DNA from: Candidatus Obscuribacter sp.
GTDB taxonomy: Bacteria; Cyanobacteriota; Vampirovibrionia; Obscuribacterales; Obscuribacteraceae
NCBI GenBank assembly: GCA_016712465.1
Contig: JADJQZ010000001.1
Location: 1,116,001 to 1,180,000 of the forward strand
Length of the DNA stretch: 64,000 bases
Direction: 5' to 3'
Part shown: positions 35,952 through 44,947 of the stretch, piece after piece
Numbering within the stretch: position 1 is the first letter of the stretch
Layout of the letters: each line of letters opens with the position of its first letter
The notes under the pieces: model-generated
The model's database searches: none
Told to the model about the DNA's origin: nothing
What the model saw: only the letters and a program-made list of their open reading frames with translations
Program-made: the position numbers and the translations under genes

Positions 35952-36565
35952 GTTCTTTTGCTTCTGCTTAGAAGCGCCATGTGGATAGTGAGAAGCAAGA
36001 GACTGGCGAAGTTTAAGGCAAAACCAATAAGGAGAAGCGTTAAGGTCCGCCTGCCCTGGGTTCTGATTGAGGAGTCGTTTGGTTCTTGCTGAAGTTCTTT
36101 CAGTTGCTCCTTCAATTGGTCGGCAAAGGCTCTAATCTTTTGAAACGAGTGGCGCTTGCGAACGTTGGCTACATCTATGGTGTTGTCGTCTATGGCTTTC
36201 TTCGACTCCATCAGCAGTTTCATGCCGTCATTAATGGTGACCTCGATTGCGTCTATCTTCTTGAGCGCAACTCTGTCCGACTCCTCAAGTGCTCGCAGTT
36301 CCTTGAGATCTGCGGGAATCTCCTTGATGATTTTGTTGAATCGCTCCGAAAAGAGATCATTTTTTGTTATCGAATAGCCGCCCATGGCCACGGCGGCATC
36401 ATAGAAGAGTTTTGATAGAGCCGTTATCTGGGTATTTACGGCTCGTATTTTTACCTGTTCATAGAGTGCTTCGCGCTCAGCTTTCCACTGCTCGAACAAG
36501 AAGTAATGACTGACTGCCGAGGCGAAGGTGAGAATGAAGACTAGAAGCGGCAAAATGACTTTCAT
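35948..36565 (-). CDS. Orphan membrane sensor-like protein (two helices around a helical periplasmic domain)
   Basis: A 205-residue protein with a membrane helix at residues 3-22, an external all-helical region (about 25-170) and a second helix at 172-195, ending in a short basic tail. This is the layout of four-helix-bundle or CHASE3-type sensor modules, yet no HAMP, kinase or methyl-accepting domain follows. Possibly it is an accessory sensor for the neighbouring kinase, or the remnant of a longer receptor. There is no sequence similarity I can vouch for. Its stop overlaps the kinase gene's stop by four bases on the other strand. Confidence 0.55.
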   Translation of the reverse strand: MKVILPLLVFILTFASAVSHYFLFEQWKAEREALYEQVKIRAVNTQITALSKLFYDAAVAMGGYSITKNDLFSERFNKIIKEIPADLKELRALEESDRVALKKIDAIEVTINDGMKLLMESKKAIDDNTIDVANVRKRHSFQKIRAFADQLKEQLKELQQEPNDSSIRTQGRRTLTLLLIGFALNFASLLLLTIHMALLSRSKRT

Positions 36566-36786
36566 TGGTGGCTCGTTAAGTCAGGCGATACAGGCGTCTT
36601 TTAGGGACGGGAGTGTCTGTAATCGTTCGGATGCCGGGTGTAGTCTCTGGCTTCCATGCGTGCGGCATAGACGACTTTTCTCAATATAGCATGGCTTGGT
36701 AAGCGACACGACTTGATTCGGGAATCCCGTATTGTTAGAAACCTGAATTGACTCAATAATGAAGCCTGGTTTCAGATGGTAAATAC

Positions 36787-37497
36787 GTGATAGCGCAGCT
36801 TCCCAATTGTTATTTAAGCCGGTGGCAGAAACTGCCGCTCATTTGTCTTGCAAGTCTTTTGTTAACTGCTGTAGTTTTCCGCATGACGGTAAGTCCCCAT
36901 TTTTTGACTACGTATTATTGTGAGTACTTTTTGAGTTGTATCGATCGCACTCCGCTCGATAGCGCCGCATTGCTTGTTGCTTTGCCATTCTGGGGCACTT
37001 CGTCAGTAATAACTCAGTGCGCGCCGGGGCTTTCGAAAAGGCAAGTGCAAACACTTATTGGCGCCCCTAAGTTCAAGGAGCGTAAGCTGGCTTTTCCTGG
37101 CGCGTCGCCGGATATTAGAGACGCGGACGAAGTTCATTTCTATGAAATTTTGCCGAATACCTTGCTGCTTCTGGGCTTCAAAGGTGACGAATGCCGCTTC
37201 GCCAGGCACTTCTTGGCAGACGAAGAAACGGCATATTCCTATTGGAAAGCAGAGCAGATTCAATCGCTTGGCCGAGGACAGACCAGGCAGGAATTAGAAG
37301 CCTGGCTTGGTAGATGCTTCGTTGAAGATTCTCCTCTTGTGAGACAGGTGCTGCTTTCTACGGGGCAGGAATGGGCCCGGAAAGCGACTTGGGCTGAAGG
37401 CGACGGGCGGTTCTATCTTTGTGATTCCGATGTGATTGGGCTTGAAATGAAAGATGGAAGACTGGCTTCTACCCAGGTGTATGCCATCTTTCATTAG
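36787..37497 (+). CDS. Membrane-anchored hypothetical protein with two BamE/SmpA-like segments
   Basis: A 236-residue protein starting at GTG 36787. One hydrophobic helix (about residues 16-34) anchors it to the membrane. The rest contains two segments of similar pattern: CAPGLSKRQVQTLIGAPKFK and SLGRGQTRQELEAWLGRCF, each followed by a beta-rich stretch (DEVHFYEIL; GDGRFYLCD). The G-x-T-x-x-x-V/L-x-x-x-L-G pattern recalls the BamE/SmpA fold, often found in small envelope proteins. This is weak evidence. There are four Cys residues. No operon partner is apparent. Confidence 0.5.
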   Translation: MIAQLPNCYLSRWQKLPLICLASLLLTAVVFRMTVSPHFLTTYYCEYFLSCIDRTPLDSAALLVALPFWGTSSVITQCAPGLSKRQVQTLIGAPKFKERKLAFPGASPDIRDADEVHFYEILPNTLLLLGFKGDECRFARHFLADEETAYSYWKAEQIQSLGRGQTRQELEAWLGRCFVEDSPLVRQVLLSTGQEWARKATWAEGDGRFYLCDSDVIGLEMKDGRLASTQVYAIFH

Positions 37498-37716
37498 TGC
37501 AGGAGGCGCGCTCGCCTCTATCGGATAGAGTGAACGTGCCTCTGGTTATGAAGAAACATTCGTGATTGGGGTCGAACTCGATTTTGCAGCAGATATAGTT
37601 CTTAGGCTGCTTGCCGATGGTAGATAGCCGCACTTACTATTTAATGATTTTAGCGCTGTAAATTGGGGTTTTCAATCGGCTAGAGTTATAGCAACAACTT
37701 GAGGAGACTGAGAGCT

Positions 37717-38172
37717 ATGGACGATAAAATCAAAGAGAAAGCGATAGCAATTCTCAATAAGATTATGGAGTTGGAGCTGGCCGGTGTGGTTCGTTATACC
37801 CACTACGCTCTCATGGTATACGGCTATAACCGCATTCCCATCGTTAGCTGGCTCAAGGCAAACTCTAATGAGAGTTTGATGCATGCTCATAAAGCAGGCG
37901 AATTGGTTACCTTGTTGGGCGGTCACCCCTCGCTCAAGATTGGGCCTCTTCTTGAGACCGAGAAGCATGATCTGGGCGATATTCTACGCGAGAGCCTGGA
38001 CCATGAGAAATGCGCTATCGCTGCATATTATGAACTGCTGCATGCCACTGAAGGCAAATCGGTTCTGCTTGAAGAGTATGCTCGCGAAATGATTATGGGC
38101 GAAGAGCTGCATCTGGATGAAGTCAATAAGATGTTGAGAAAGCCTGGAGACATTCATCCGTTCAACCCTTAA
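37717..38172 (+). CDS. bfr: Bacterioferritin-like ferritin
   Basis: A 151-residue four-helix ferritin-like protein. The di-iron ligands are in place: Glu in ELELAGVVRYTHYAL, the Glu and His in NESLMHAHKAG, Glu in LDHEKCAIAAYYELL and the E-x-x-H of GEELHLDE. Length (about 150) and the H/E spacing match bacterioferritin; a haem-binding Met corresponding to Met52 is not evident in the usual place. Such proteins oxidise and store iron as cytoplasmic 24-mers, or protect DNA from peroxide. ATG 37717 has GAGGAG ten bases upstream; the frame is open from 37699 without a good site. It stands alone. Confidence 0.85.
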   Translation: MDDKIKEKAIAILNKIMELELAGVVRYTHYALMVYGYNRIPIVSWLKANSNESLMHAHKAGELVTLLGGHPSLKIGPLLETEKHDLGDILRESLDHEKCAIAAYYELLHATEGKSVLLEEYAREMIMGEELHLDEVNKMLRKPGDIHPFNP

Positions 38173-38396
38173 CTCTTGCGTTTGGTGATTGAATTGGCAA
38201 TGCTCGATTGCTCTCGCGCTGTCGGGGCTTAGAGCCGTTGTCATCATCCAACCTGTTTCGGGTGAAGGTTGGTCGATTGCCTTAATGCCGGTGTGCGTCT
38301 TCTGTGGCGCGCACCGGCTTTTTAGCGTTGGCGTTAACGACAGCGGCTGTCCGGTGTATGATCGGATCATCAGCGCCAATTTCAAGGAGTCTGCCG

Positions 38397-39227
38397 TTGT
38401 TCCCCTTCGATGCTACAACTCTGGCAGTCTCGGCTCCGGCACTGGTGTTATGGTCTCTTGCATATTTTATGTATCGCTGGCAGAGTCGGAGCCGCAGGCT
38501 GCGTGCCTCCGCTCTTTCTAGAGAGCCTGCAGAAGGAAGGTTTCTAGGGCGGTTCGCCAAGCCGAAGCCCTTGCGTCCCGCACGTCTGGCACAATTGATC
38601 ATACATGGGTTCTGTCTGGTTCTGGCTTCAAGCCTTCTATCGGTTTTTGTCTATTTAGATTTCTTGCGGCCGGCGGTGCTGTCGGTAACAAATGTAATCC
38701 TGACGGTGTTTGCTTATCAGCTCATTAGTATTGGCGTGGTGCTGCCGGTTTTTTATTTTCTGCTGGCTGCATTGAATCGGCGCATTGTTCCCGATATTGC
38801 CCCTCTCTGGTCGCGACTGCAACCGATAACTCAATCTATACTTTTCTGCGTCATTGCTATTGTTGCTCTTCCGCTTCTGGAAAATTTGAAAACAACAATT
38901 GGTATTACGCATCTTCCTCACTGGATTGCACGTGACGTTTTTCGGGTTGCGCTAACCATCTCAACCTTCCCTTCAGCGATCTTGTTTATGTTTATGACAG
39001 CTGTTCTTTCGAAAGAGAATTTTTTATACGGTATTGATGGCGACGAAGCGTCTTTATATCGGGATTACCTTGAAGACCGGAATTTCCATCTATGGCTGTT
39101 GGATGATAAGTCTGACGAGGAGATTAACCGAATTATCGCTGTGGCGAGGAGTATAGGCGATCTTGCCAAAGCTGATGTTTTGTCTCGAATTCTGTTGGAC
39201 AGGCATCTTTTGGATCGGTCCAACTAG
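38397..39227 (+). CDS. Hypothetical multi-pass membrane protein
   Basis: A roughly 276-residue protein with about five to six hydrophobic helices (near residues 8-25, 60-80, 90-115, 135-160 and 175-205) and a charged C-terminal cytoplasmic part of about 50 residues reading EEINRIIAVARSIGDLAKAD. Family unknown. TTG 38397 is the best start because AAGGAG ends seven bases before it and the protein then begins with a first membrane helix. The frame is open from GTG 38304, but the extra residues look less native. No partner gene is adjacent. Confidence 0.6.
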   Translation: MFPFDATTLAVSAPALVLWSLAYFMYRWQSRSRRLRASALSREPAEGRFLGRFAKPKPLRPARLAQLIIHGFCLVLASSLLSVFVYLDFLRPAVLSVTNVILTVFAYQLISIGVVLPVFYFLLAALNRRIVPDIAPLWSRLQPITQSILFCVIAIVALPLLENLKTTIGITHLPHWIARDVFRVALTISTFPSAILFMFMTAVLSKENFLYGIDGDEASLYRDYLEDRNFHLWLLDDKSDEEINRIIAVARSIGDLAKADVLSRILLDRHLLDRSN

Positions 39228-39413
39228 GTTAGACTTCTTCAACCTCGCTCTCTTCCCCGCGTTTCTGCTCGCCCTTTTCTCCCTACCTGGTGTGTCTGCG
39301 CGGCATAGCGGCATTTCCCGGCGATTTCCCCTAATTTCCCCTGTTGGCAGGTTAGTGCCTTGTCGGAAGTTATCCTGTCGGAAAGGCAGTCGTAAGTTAA
39401 ACGGGTAAAGGTC

Positions 39414-40778
39414 ATGAAGTACACGAAGTCTAGGAATCAGAGGTCTCATGTAAAAGTAGCGGCTACTGCTCTTGTGGCGCTTGTAATAAGTGGATTGAAC
39501 GGCATCGCTCCGGTTCAAGCCTCCAATAACAATAACTCTATCAATCAGCAGTATTCAGCCGGTGTGCCCGAGCAGTTGCTTGTACCAAATGAACTCATCG
39601 TAGAAGTAGACCCTTCAATGGGCTACCAGAACATTGAAGATCTTTTCAAGCGCGTGAACGCAACTTACTATTTCCCTATCAGCAGTGAAGCCTGGCATAT
39701 GAAGTTCGCCAACAAGACCGACCAGATCTTAGCCTGGCAACAACTGGCGAAAGAAAGCAAAGTAATCAGCATTGGCTATAACTTTAAGGTTACTCAGTGT
39801 GGTAACAGCGCCCCTGTCGGCTCTAATGCCGCCGGTACAGTAGGTTCGGGGCAGACCCAGGTGGCGGCTGGAGATCCGCAATTCTCTTCCGAATGGCACA
39901 TTGCTGCCGTCAAAGCCGGCAGCAATCAACCTAAGCCTCAAATTAATTCCTTCAACGGCTTTGCCATCATGGACAACGGTGCCGTCTACCGGCATGCAAA
40001 CCAGGATAGCCAAGTATCAATGAATTGTGACATTCATATGGGTGGTGAAAATGCTTCCTGGGGCGCTTCTGCCGATCATGGTACGATGATTGCCACTACT
40101 CTTGGTGCTAAGTGGAATCACTTTGCTACTGCCGGTGTCGTGAGAGACCCTCGTATAGTCTCTGCCCGCCTTTCTTTTGATGGAAAGGGAGAGATGACTG
40201 AGGTTGACCTCATTACAGGCTTGGGCTGGGCGAAGGGCTTTATCTGCGATGGTAGCACTAATTATCCCAGCGCCATGATTATTCCCCTTAATATCATTCC
40301 GCCCTATTCACTTTCGAATCAGGCTTACCACCCGGCTTTTCACCACGTGTGCAAAAATATTCACGATAAGTTTAGCGGTCTGATTTTTCTCTCAGCCGGC
40401 AACAACGGTATGTATGACGCCAGCCCCCGTGTCGACTATATCAACGTTGTAGGCGCCTGCGATCAGGATGGCAAACTCTTGCAAAACTCCAACCGAGGCA
40501 AGTGTATGACTATGATTGCTCCCGGCAAAGACATAATCTGCACGCAGCATAGCGGGCAGGTGGTTTCTGGAAATGGTACCTCCTTCTCTGCAGCGATTGC
40601 CGCAGGCGTTGCCGGTCTCATCCACAACAAAGGCAGAGAGTACGGTAAGTTTTTGAAGAATACCGATATCGATTATGTCTTGAAAGCCACCTGCTCGCTC
40701 AAGCCCGCTTCCGGTTGGTCTGATACCACCGGTTATGGCATGCCCGATTACAAAGCCGCCACTAATGCCTTGAAGTAG
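39414..40778 (+). CDS. Secreted subtilisin-like serine protease (S8 family)
   Basis: A 454-residue exported peptidase. Signal peptide: basic start, hydrophobic 16-33, cleavage probably at VQAS near 37. A propeptide-like region (about 50-125) includes VPNELIVEVDPS. The catalytic triad is present in order: Asp in FAIMDNGAVY (about 185), His in ADHGTMIATTLG, Asn of the oxyanion hole in FLSAGNNG and Ser in NGTSFSAAIAAG. Sequence around the triad differs from the classic motifs (IMDNG for V-x-D-T-G; HGTMIAT for HGTHVAG). It should cleave proteins outside the cell. The convergent gene after it ends 17 bases away. Confidence 0.85.
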   Translation: MKYTKSRNQRSHVKVAATALVALVISGLNGIAPVQASNNNNSINQQYSAGVPEQLLVPNELIVEVDPSMGYQNIEDLFKRVNATYYFPISSEAWHMKFANKTDQILAWQQLAKESKVISIGYNFKVTQCGNSAPVGSNAAGTVGSGQTQVAAGDPQFSSEWHIAAVKAGSNQPKPQINSFNGFAIMDNGAVYRHANQDSQVSMNCDIHMGGENASWGASADHGTMIATTLGAKWNHFATAGVVRDPRIVSARLSFDGKGEMTEVDLITGLGWAKGFICDGSTNYPSAMIIPLNIIPPYSLSNQAYHPAFHHVCKNIHDKFSGLIFLSAGNNGMYDASPRVDYINVVGACDQDGKLLQNSNRGKCMTMIAPGKDIICTQHSGQVVSGNGTSFSAAIAAGVAGLIHNKGREYGKFLKNTDIDYVLKATCSLKPASGWSDTTGYGMPDYKAATNALK

Positions 40779-40795
40779 GTAGTCTGTGAGCGCGC

Positions 40796-42259
40796 CTAAG
40801 CCGGTGGATCGATTTGCAGATTGGCGATTACTTCGCACCACTCTGATGATGAACCACCCTGGGCAACATATTGATTGATCAGCCACATGCTTCTGGCTTC
40901 GGGATTGGTTGTATCGCGCCAGATAGTGGAGAAGTCTCCCCAACGGTTGTATCTCTGTCCTTGTAGGGGCTGAAAGTTATTTGATAGCCCGCTTTGTATA
41001 GGAACTATGGTAGGGGCTGAGCCATCTTCGCGAATAATGGCAGCATAGGCGCCAAGATTTCCGCAGTTGGGATCATTTGGATCGCTTGAAGTGGTCGAGT
41101 CGCCGGAGCGTGAGAAGCAGATTACTGTGTAATCGTCTTTGCCGAACGAGGCGATTGATGCGTTAAAGTAGTCGTAGTGCCCTCTGGGGTCCGCTAGTTC
41201 TCCCCAGTTTGCCAGGCTGAGATCCCGTGTAACCGGATCAATAGCCAGGCGGTACCAACGTATAGCCAGGCTGCCGAATCTCATTATTGAGTGTGTGAGC
41301 CAGACGTTGAAGCCGTCGCTTACAGGTGCTGCGTCTATATTTGAGGAATAGAAAGCAACCTTTTGTAATCCTGCCGGGTCTGGTTGTTTGACATAGGTGA
41401 ATGGCATGAACTCCCAGGGTTTCACTGGTATGTTGGTATGGCTGACAATGGCTCGTTGTTCCGGGAGCATTTTTACATAGGTCAGGTCTTTCAAGGTTTC
41501 GTTATTGGCGCAAATGAAGTTTGCAGTTTTCCACCCGGAGCCGGTGGCGTCTGCCACCGGATAAATTCCGGTTCCGTATTTTGCCGGGTCGAGAGGCTCA
41601 AAGACCTTTATGCCGCTTTCAGGACCAAGCTGGGGCGGAAATGCCAGGGCGGAAACCTGCGGCATGTATACAAATTGCGACCAGCGCCCGGCTCCGGCAG
41701 TACCTTCTGCCTCTGCGTCGGCGGCTTCAGGGGCGGTGTCTTTCTCCGATGGGGCTGCCGCTATGTCTTTCCCCTCTGTACTCGTGGCGCTCTCAACCGT
41801 AAGGTAAATTCCTCTGCCGTCGTATCCGACTTGAGGAAAGTCACAGCCACGCATGTCGATCTGTGATGCTTTCCAGTTTCCCGGAAGCGGGCTGGGATAG
41901 GCGTGCTTGGGGTCGGTGCAAGCCAAGTAGACTTTATGACCAAATTCTAGTTGCACGACCAGCCATTGTCCGTGTCCATATTTGCCGGCCTTGGGAACAT
42001 AGAGAACCCGGGGGTCAACCAGTAACCCGGGGTTTGCTATACCTGCCTGGCGCCAGAACTCCTGGTCTGTGATTTGCGCCAGCTTTGTGTGGCTGGATTT
42101 GTCGTATACCGTAAAGACACCGTTGAGGAACTCAACATAGTGGGCTGGGCCCACAGCACCATTGGAATCCGGTGGCTGCGACGACTTTGTCAAATTACTA
42201 CTGGTGCCGTTGAATTTATTAAGCGTGAATTTTGGAGTCTGGACGGGTTGAATTGCCAT
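40796..42259 (-). CDS. Uncharacterised 487-residue protein, probably beta-propeller-like
   Basis: No assigned function. It is rich in Trp, Tyr, Pro and Gly and in beta-strand patterns throughout. The N terminus contains SQPPDSNGAVGPAHYVEFLN, a block I recognise from large hypothetical secreted proteins in which P-P-D-x-N-G-A-V-G-P precedes blade-like repeats. No signal peptide is visible in this start, which is odd for such a family; a run of Glu/Ala/Asp (about 165-190) makes a linker. AGAGAGG seven bases before ATG 42259 is a good ribosome site. It converges on the subtilase gene. Confidence 0.6.
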   Translation of the reverse strand: MAIQPVQTPKFTLNKFNGTSSNLTKSSQPPDSNGAVGPAHYVEFLNGVFTVYDKSSHTKLAQITDQEFWRQAGIANPGLLVDPRVLYVPKAGKYGHGQWLVVQLEFGHKVYLACTDPKHAYPSPLPGNWKASQIDMRGCDFPQVGYDGRGIYLTVESATSTEGKDIAAAPSEKDTAPEAADAEAEGTAGAGRWSQFVYMPQVSALAFPPQLGPESGIKVFEPLDPAKYGTGIYPVADATGSGWKTANFICANNETLKDLTYVKMLPEQRAIVSHTNIPVKPWEFMPFTYVKQPDPAGLQKVAFYSSNIDAAPVSDGFNVWLTHSIMRFGSLAIRWYRLAIDPVTRDLSLANWGELADPRGHYDYFNASIASFGKDDYTVICFSRSGDSTTSSDPNDPNCGNLGAYAAIIREDGSAPTIVPIQSGLSNNFQPLQGQRYNRWGDFSTIWRDTTNPEARSMWLINQYVAQGGSSSEWCEVIANLQIDPPA

Positions 42260-42471
42260 GACGTGCCTCTCTGCCGCACCGTGGGTGGTGCCGGATAATG
42301 TAATTGCAGACTTGTTTATCTGGCGGAGAGTATAGCAGACGATTCCGTGAAAAACGTGTATTTTCTTGGTGGACTGTCAAGTATCTGGCTGCCAGTTCCA
42401 TTTGTGTCGGTGTTCGCTGACCGTGGGTATTTTGACTAGAGGTCAAGAGTCAGCGGCGTGCCTTGCTTTCC

Positions 42472-43053
42472 TCAATCTTTATTGAAATAGGAGATTACCT
42501 CAACTTCTATTTCCTGTTTCTCTTCTCTTAACGCTGCTGCGGTGTCGGCTTGACCGATGTGTTCATAGTAGTCAATCAGAGCTGATAAGTAGGGTAAGGT
42601 GTAGCCTCTGGTCTTACCCGCTGCCAGTCTGGCTGTTGCTAGAGCTTTGATGTACAAGGCTTCCGACTGCTTGAATTTCTTCATGGAGAAGAAATGGTTA
42701 GCCAGGCACTCTTCCGTGATTGCTTTTTCAAACCCTTCAAACTTGTCTCTTATGGCAAGTGACTGCATGAGCAGCCGCTCGCGCTCTTCCAAGTTATTTG
42801 TCACGCATCCCAAGTTGTGTGCAGATTCCGCAAACTCTCTTCTGAGAAAAGGATCAATCTTTCTTTCGAACATGGAAACTCTGAGCGTCTTCTCTGCTGC
42901 ATCTAGTCTGTTTTCACGCGCAGCTGCCAGCCCCTGTAAAAGTCTTACCTCGGAGTCTACTGTCAGTAGTAAGTGGCAAGTGAAAGCTGCCAGCAACGTG
43001 TGAAGTGCCGTCTCTCGCAGTCCTGGAAGGCAAGTCCTGATTGCAAATGTCAT
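42472..43053 (-). CDS. TPR-like hypothetical protein
   Basis: A roughly 193-residue helical protein. From about residue 30 it has TPR-like helix pairs: RLLQGLAAARENRLDAAEKT, FLRREFAESAHNLGCVTNN and KKFKQSEALYIKALATARLA. A hydrophobic stretch near residues 14-28 may be a weak signal or an amphipathic helix. ATG 43053 is preferred since upstream residues of the open frame (from 43206) are Ser/Arg-rich, look non-native and overlap the reductase gene. Likely a protein-interaction scaffold; partner unknown. Confidence 0.5.
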   Translation of the reverse strand: MTFAIRTCLPGLRETALHTLLAAFTCHLLLTVDSEVRLLQGLAAARENRLDAAEKTLRVSMFERKIDPFLRREFAESAHNLGCVTNNLEERERLLMQSLAIRDKFEGFEKAITEECLANHFFSMKKFKQSEALYIKALATARLAAGKTRGYTLPYLSALIDYYEHIGQADTAAALREEKQEIEVEVISYFNKD

Positions 43054-43183
43054 CAGATCATTCTCTCTTGGCCGTTCTTCTTGCGATAAGCTATCACTTC
43101 TAGATGATCTTGTAATTGGTGGAAGTACGCAGTTGGGATGCTTCCCCGTGCGCAAACGACTTCGCCAAGTCGGGCAAACTGAA

Positions 43184-43750
43184 TTATCTGAGCGGCTCGT
43201 ACTCAAGAATGAGAATACCCTTGTCGACTGCTCTGGATTGCTTAAGCGCGAACTTCTTTAATTCTCGACTGTCATCAAAGAGTTTCAGCCCGCCGCCTAT
43301 GGAGAGCGGATAAATAATCAGACGCAGTTCGTCGATGAGGTCGTGGTGAAGCAGGGCTTTTACTAGTGTGGCGCTGCCGTATACGAGAATATCGCCACCT
43401 TCTGACTCCTTTAATTCAGCTACTTCGCTAGCGACGTCGCGCAGAATGTGGCTGTTGTGCCACTCTACCTTTTGAAGGCTTTTGGACACCACATACTTCG
43501 GCATTTTATTGATGGGGTCTGCGAACTCGTTGCCGCTTTGACCCGGCCAATAGGCGGCAAAGCCCTCGTAGGTATTTCTGCCTAAGAGCAGGGCGTCCAC
43601 TCGGGAGAGTTCCTCAATTTTATATCGGCCTACTTCCGGCGAGTCGTAGGTGAACTGCCAGCCGGCATGAGGATGTGGTGTTTCATTACCGCCCGGCGCC
43701 TCGATGACTCCATCTAGTGTAATGAATTCGGTGACTATGAGTTTTCGCAT
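43184..43750 (-). CDS. Dihydrofolate-reductase-like protein (RibD C-terminal domain family)
   Basis: A 188-residue protein matching the DHFR/RibD_C fold: start MRKLIVTEFITLDGVIEAPGG, VDALLLGRNTYEGFAAYWPG (NADPH-binding region), KYVVSKSLQKVEWHNS, GDILVYGSATLVKALL and a final DELRLIIYPLSIGGG. It probably reduces a pteridine or pyrimidine ring compound with NADPH in the cytoplasm. The true substrate is unknown, since many such family members are not folate reductases. ATG 43750 starts the gene; the TPR-like gene lies 130 bases downstream on the same strand. Confidence 0.85.
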   Translation of the reverse strand: MRKLIVTEFITLDGVIEAPGGNETPHPHAGWQFTYDSPEVGRYKIEELSRVDALLLGRNTYEGFAAYWPGQSGNEFADPINKMPKYVVSKSLQKVEWHNSHILRDVASEVAELKESEGGDILVYGSATLVKALLHHDLIDELRLIIYPLSIGGGLKLFDDSRELKKFALKQSRAVDKGILILEYEPLR

Positions 43751-43931
43751 GCAAGCAGGTAGTTCCGTTGGCGCTGAGAATTCGTTCCGGGCTGTGAGCG
43801 CAGCAATTATCGCACCTAATTAGTCACCCTGAGTACCCGACCGGTTTTCACAGGTCAAGTTGCCGATTTTCACTGTTAGACCGATTCTGGAGCCGTTGCC
43901 GTTGCCACAGGCTTTTAATTTAGAGTCTGGA

Positions 43932-43937
43932 TATAAT
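43932..43937 (+). promoter_or_regulatory. Perfect -10 hexamer upstream of the 318-residue gene
   Basis: TATAAT lies 34 bases before ATG 43971, preceded by TGGA. No good -35 is seen at 16-18 bases (AGGCTT at 43909-43914). Confidence 0.4.
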
Positions 43938-43970
43938 CGATTTAGTTAACTGGTACTGGGGCTGGTAGAA

Positions 43971-44927
43971 ATGACTCAGCGGGCCATCAAAGCTTTTCTT
44001 GAAGGTAGGAAGTTGACCAGCCAAGCTGCCGATCTTCTTGAGGGCAAGCTCGCTCAAGAGCCGGAGGATGAGCATTCGCGGTTCACCTTGCTTGGATATT
44101 ACTGTAAGCGTGCTGTTTGGAAGAGAGTTGACCGTGAGAGGTTAATGAACCACGAACTGTGGTTCATTCGGAACAAGCCTGATCATCCGGAACTGCGCTT
44201 TGCTATCGGCCATCTTGTAGCTTGTAGTGACAGCGACCTGTACGATTTAGGTAAGGCGGCCTGGTTGGAACATGTTCATGAGGGTTGCACCGATGTTGCT
44301 ATTCTTATGAACGCTGCTAGGTTTTTCTCCCTGTGGGATAGTGAAATGGCGATGCGGCTGGTAGAGCGGGCGAGAGTGATAGAGCCCTCCAACCGCCAGC
44401 TTCTTCGCCGGAGTGCTCATATTCACGATCTTGTAATACTCCGGAATCCTGATGATACCTGGCTTCGTCGAACCTACGAAGTGCGCAAGCAGTTGGCGGA
44501 AGCTGAGCCTGACGATTTAGACCAGCTAGTTAAGTTTGCGGAAGTTGCCCTGCGGTGCGGAGATTTCAGCGCAGCCAGGGTTGCTGCCCAAAAGGTGCTG
44601 GAGGATAAATCATCTGAAAGTCAGTCCATCCGAAGTGAAGCCCACTCCATTCTGGGAAGAATCTATTTGAGAGAAGGAGATTTGAAGGCTGCCAGAGTAG
44701 AGTTGCTAAATTGTGGCGCCAATTCTGAATACGAACTAGAGAACGAGTTTGTAGCCATCGGCGAGAGAGAAATCGTTTGCGAGCACTTGTGGCGCAGTTT
44801 GCCAGCCTGGAAATTTGGACGGATTCAACTATTGTTGTGGATATTTCAACTGCGCCTGGGCGGTAGTCCAACTTTGAAGCGAACTTGGCTTCTTTCGTAC
44901 GGTATCGGCGGCTATGCTGGGCAATAA
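43971..44927 (+). CDS. TPR-repeat hypothetical protein
   Basis: A 318-residue protein without signal peptide. From about residue 10 to 240 it is a series of helical TPR-like repeats, e.g. LTSQAADLLEGKLAQEPEDE, AMRLVERARVIEPSNRQLLR, DFSAARVAAQKVLEDKSSE and LREGDLKAARVELLN. A C-terminal hydrophobic or aromatic segment (about 280-300) might touch membrane. Likely a scaffold or regulator. It is followed after 20 bases by a gene with a strong ribosome site, suggesting a two-gene unit. A perfect TATAAT precedes it. Confidence 0.6.
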   Translation: MTQRAIKAFLEGRKLTSQAADLLEGKLAQEPEDEHSRFTLLGYYCKRAVWKRVDRERLMNHELWFIRNKPDHPELRFAIGHLVACSDSDLYDLGKAAWLEHVHEGCTDVAILMNAARFFSLWDSEMAMRLVERARVIEPSNRQLLRRSAHIHDLVILRNPDDTWLRRTYEVRKQLAEAEPDDLDQLVKFAEVALRCGDFSAARVAAQKVLEDKSSESQSIRSEAHSILGRIYLREGDLKAARVELLNCGANSEYELENEFVAIGEREIVCEHLWRSLPAWKFGRIQLLLWIFQLRLGGSPTLKRTWLLSYGIGGYAGQ

Positions 44928-44947
44928 GCTGCCAGGAGGAGAAAGGC

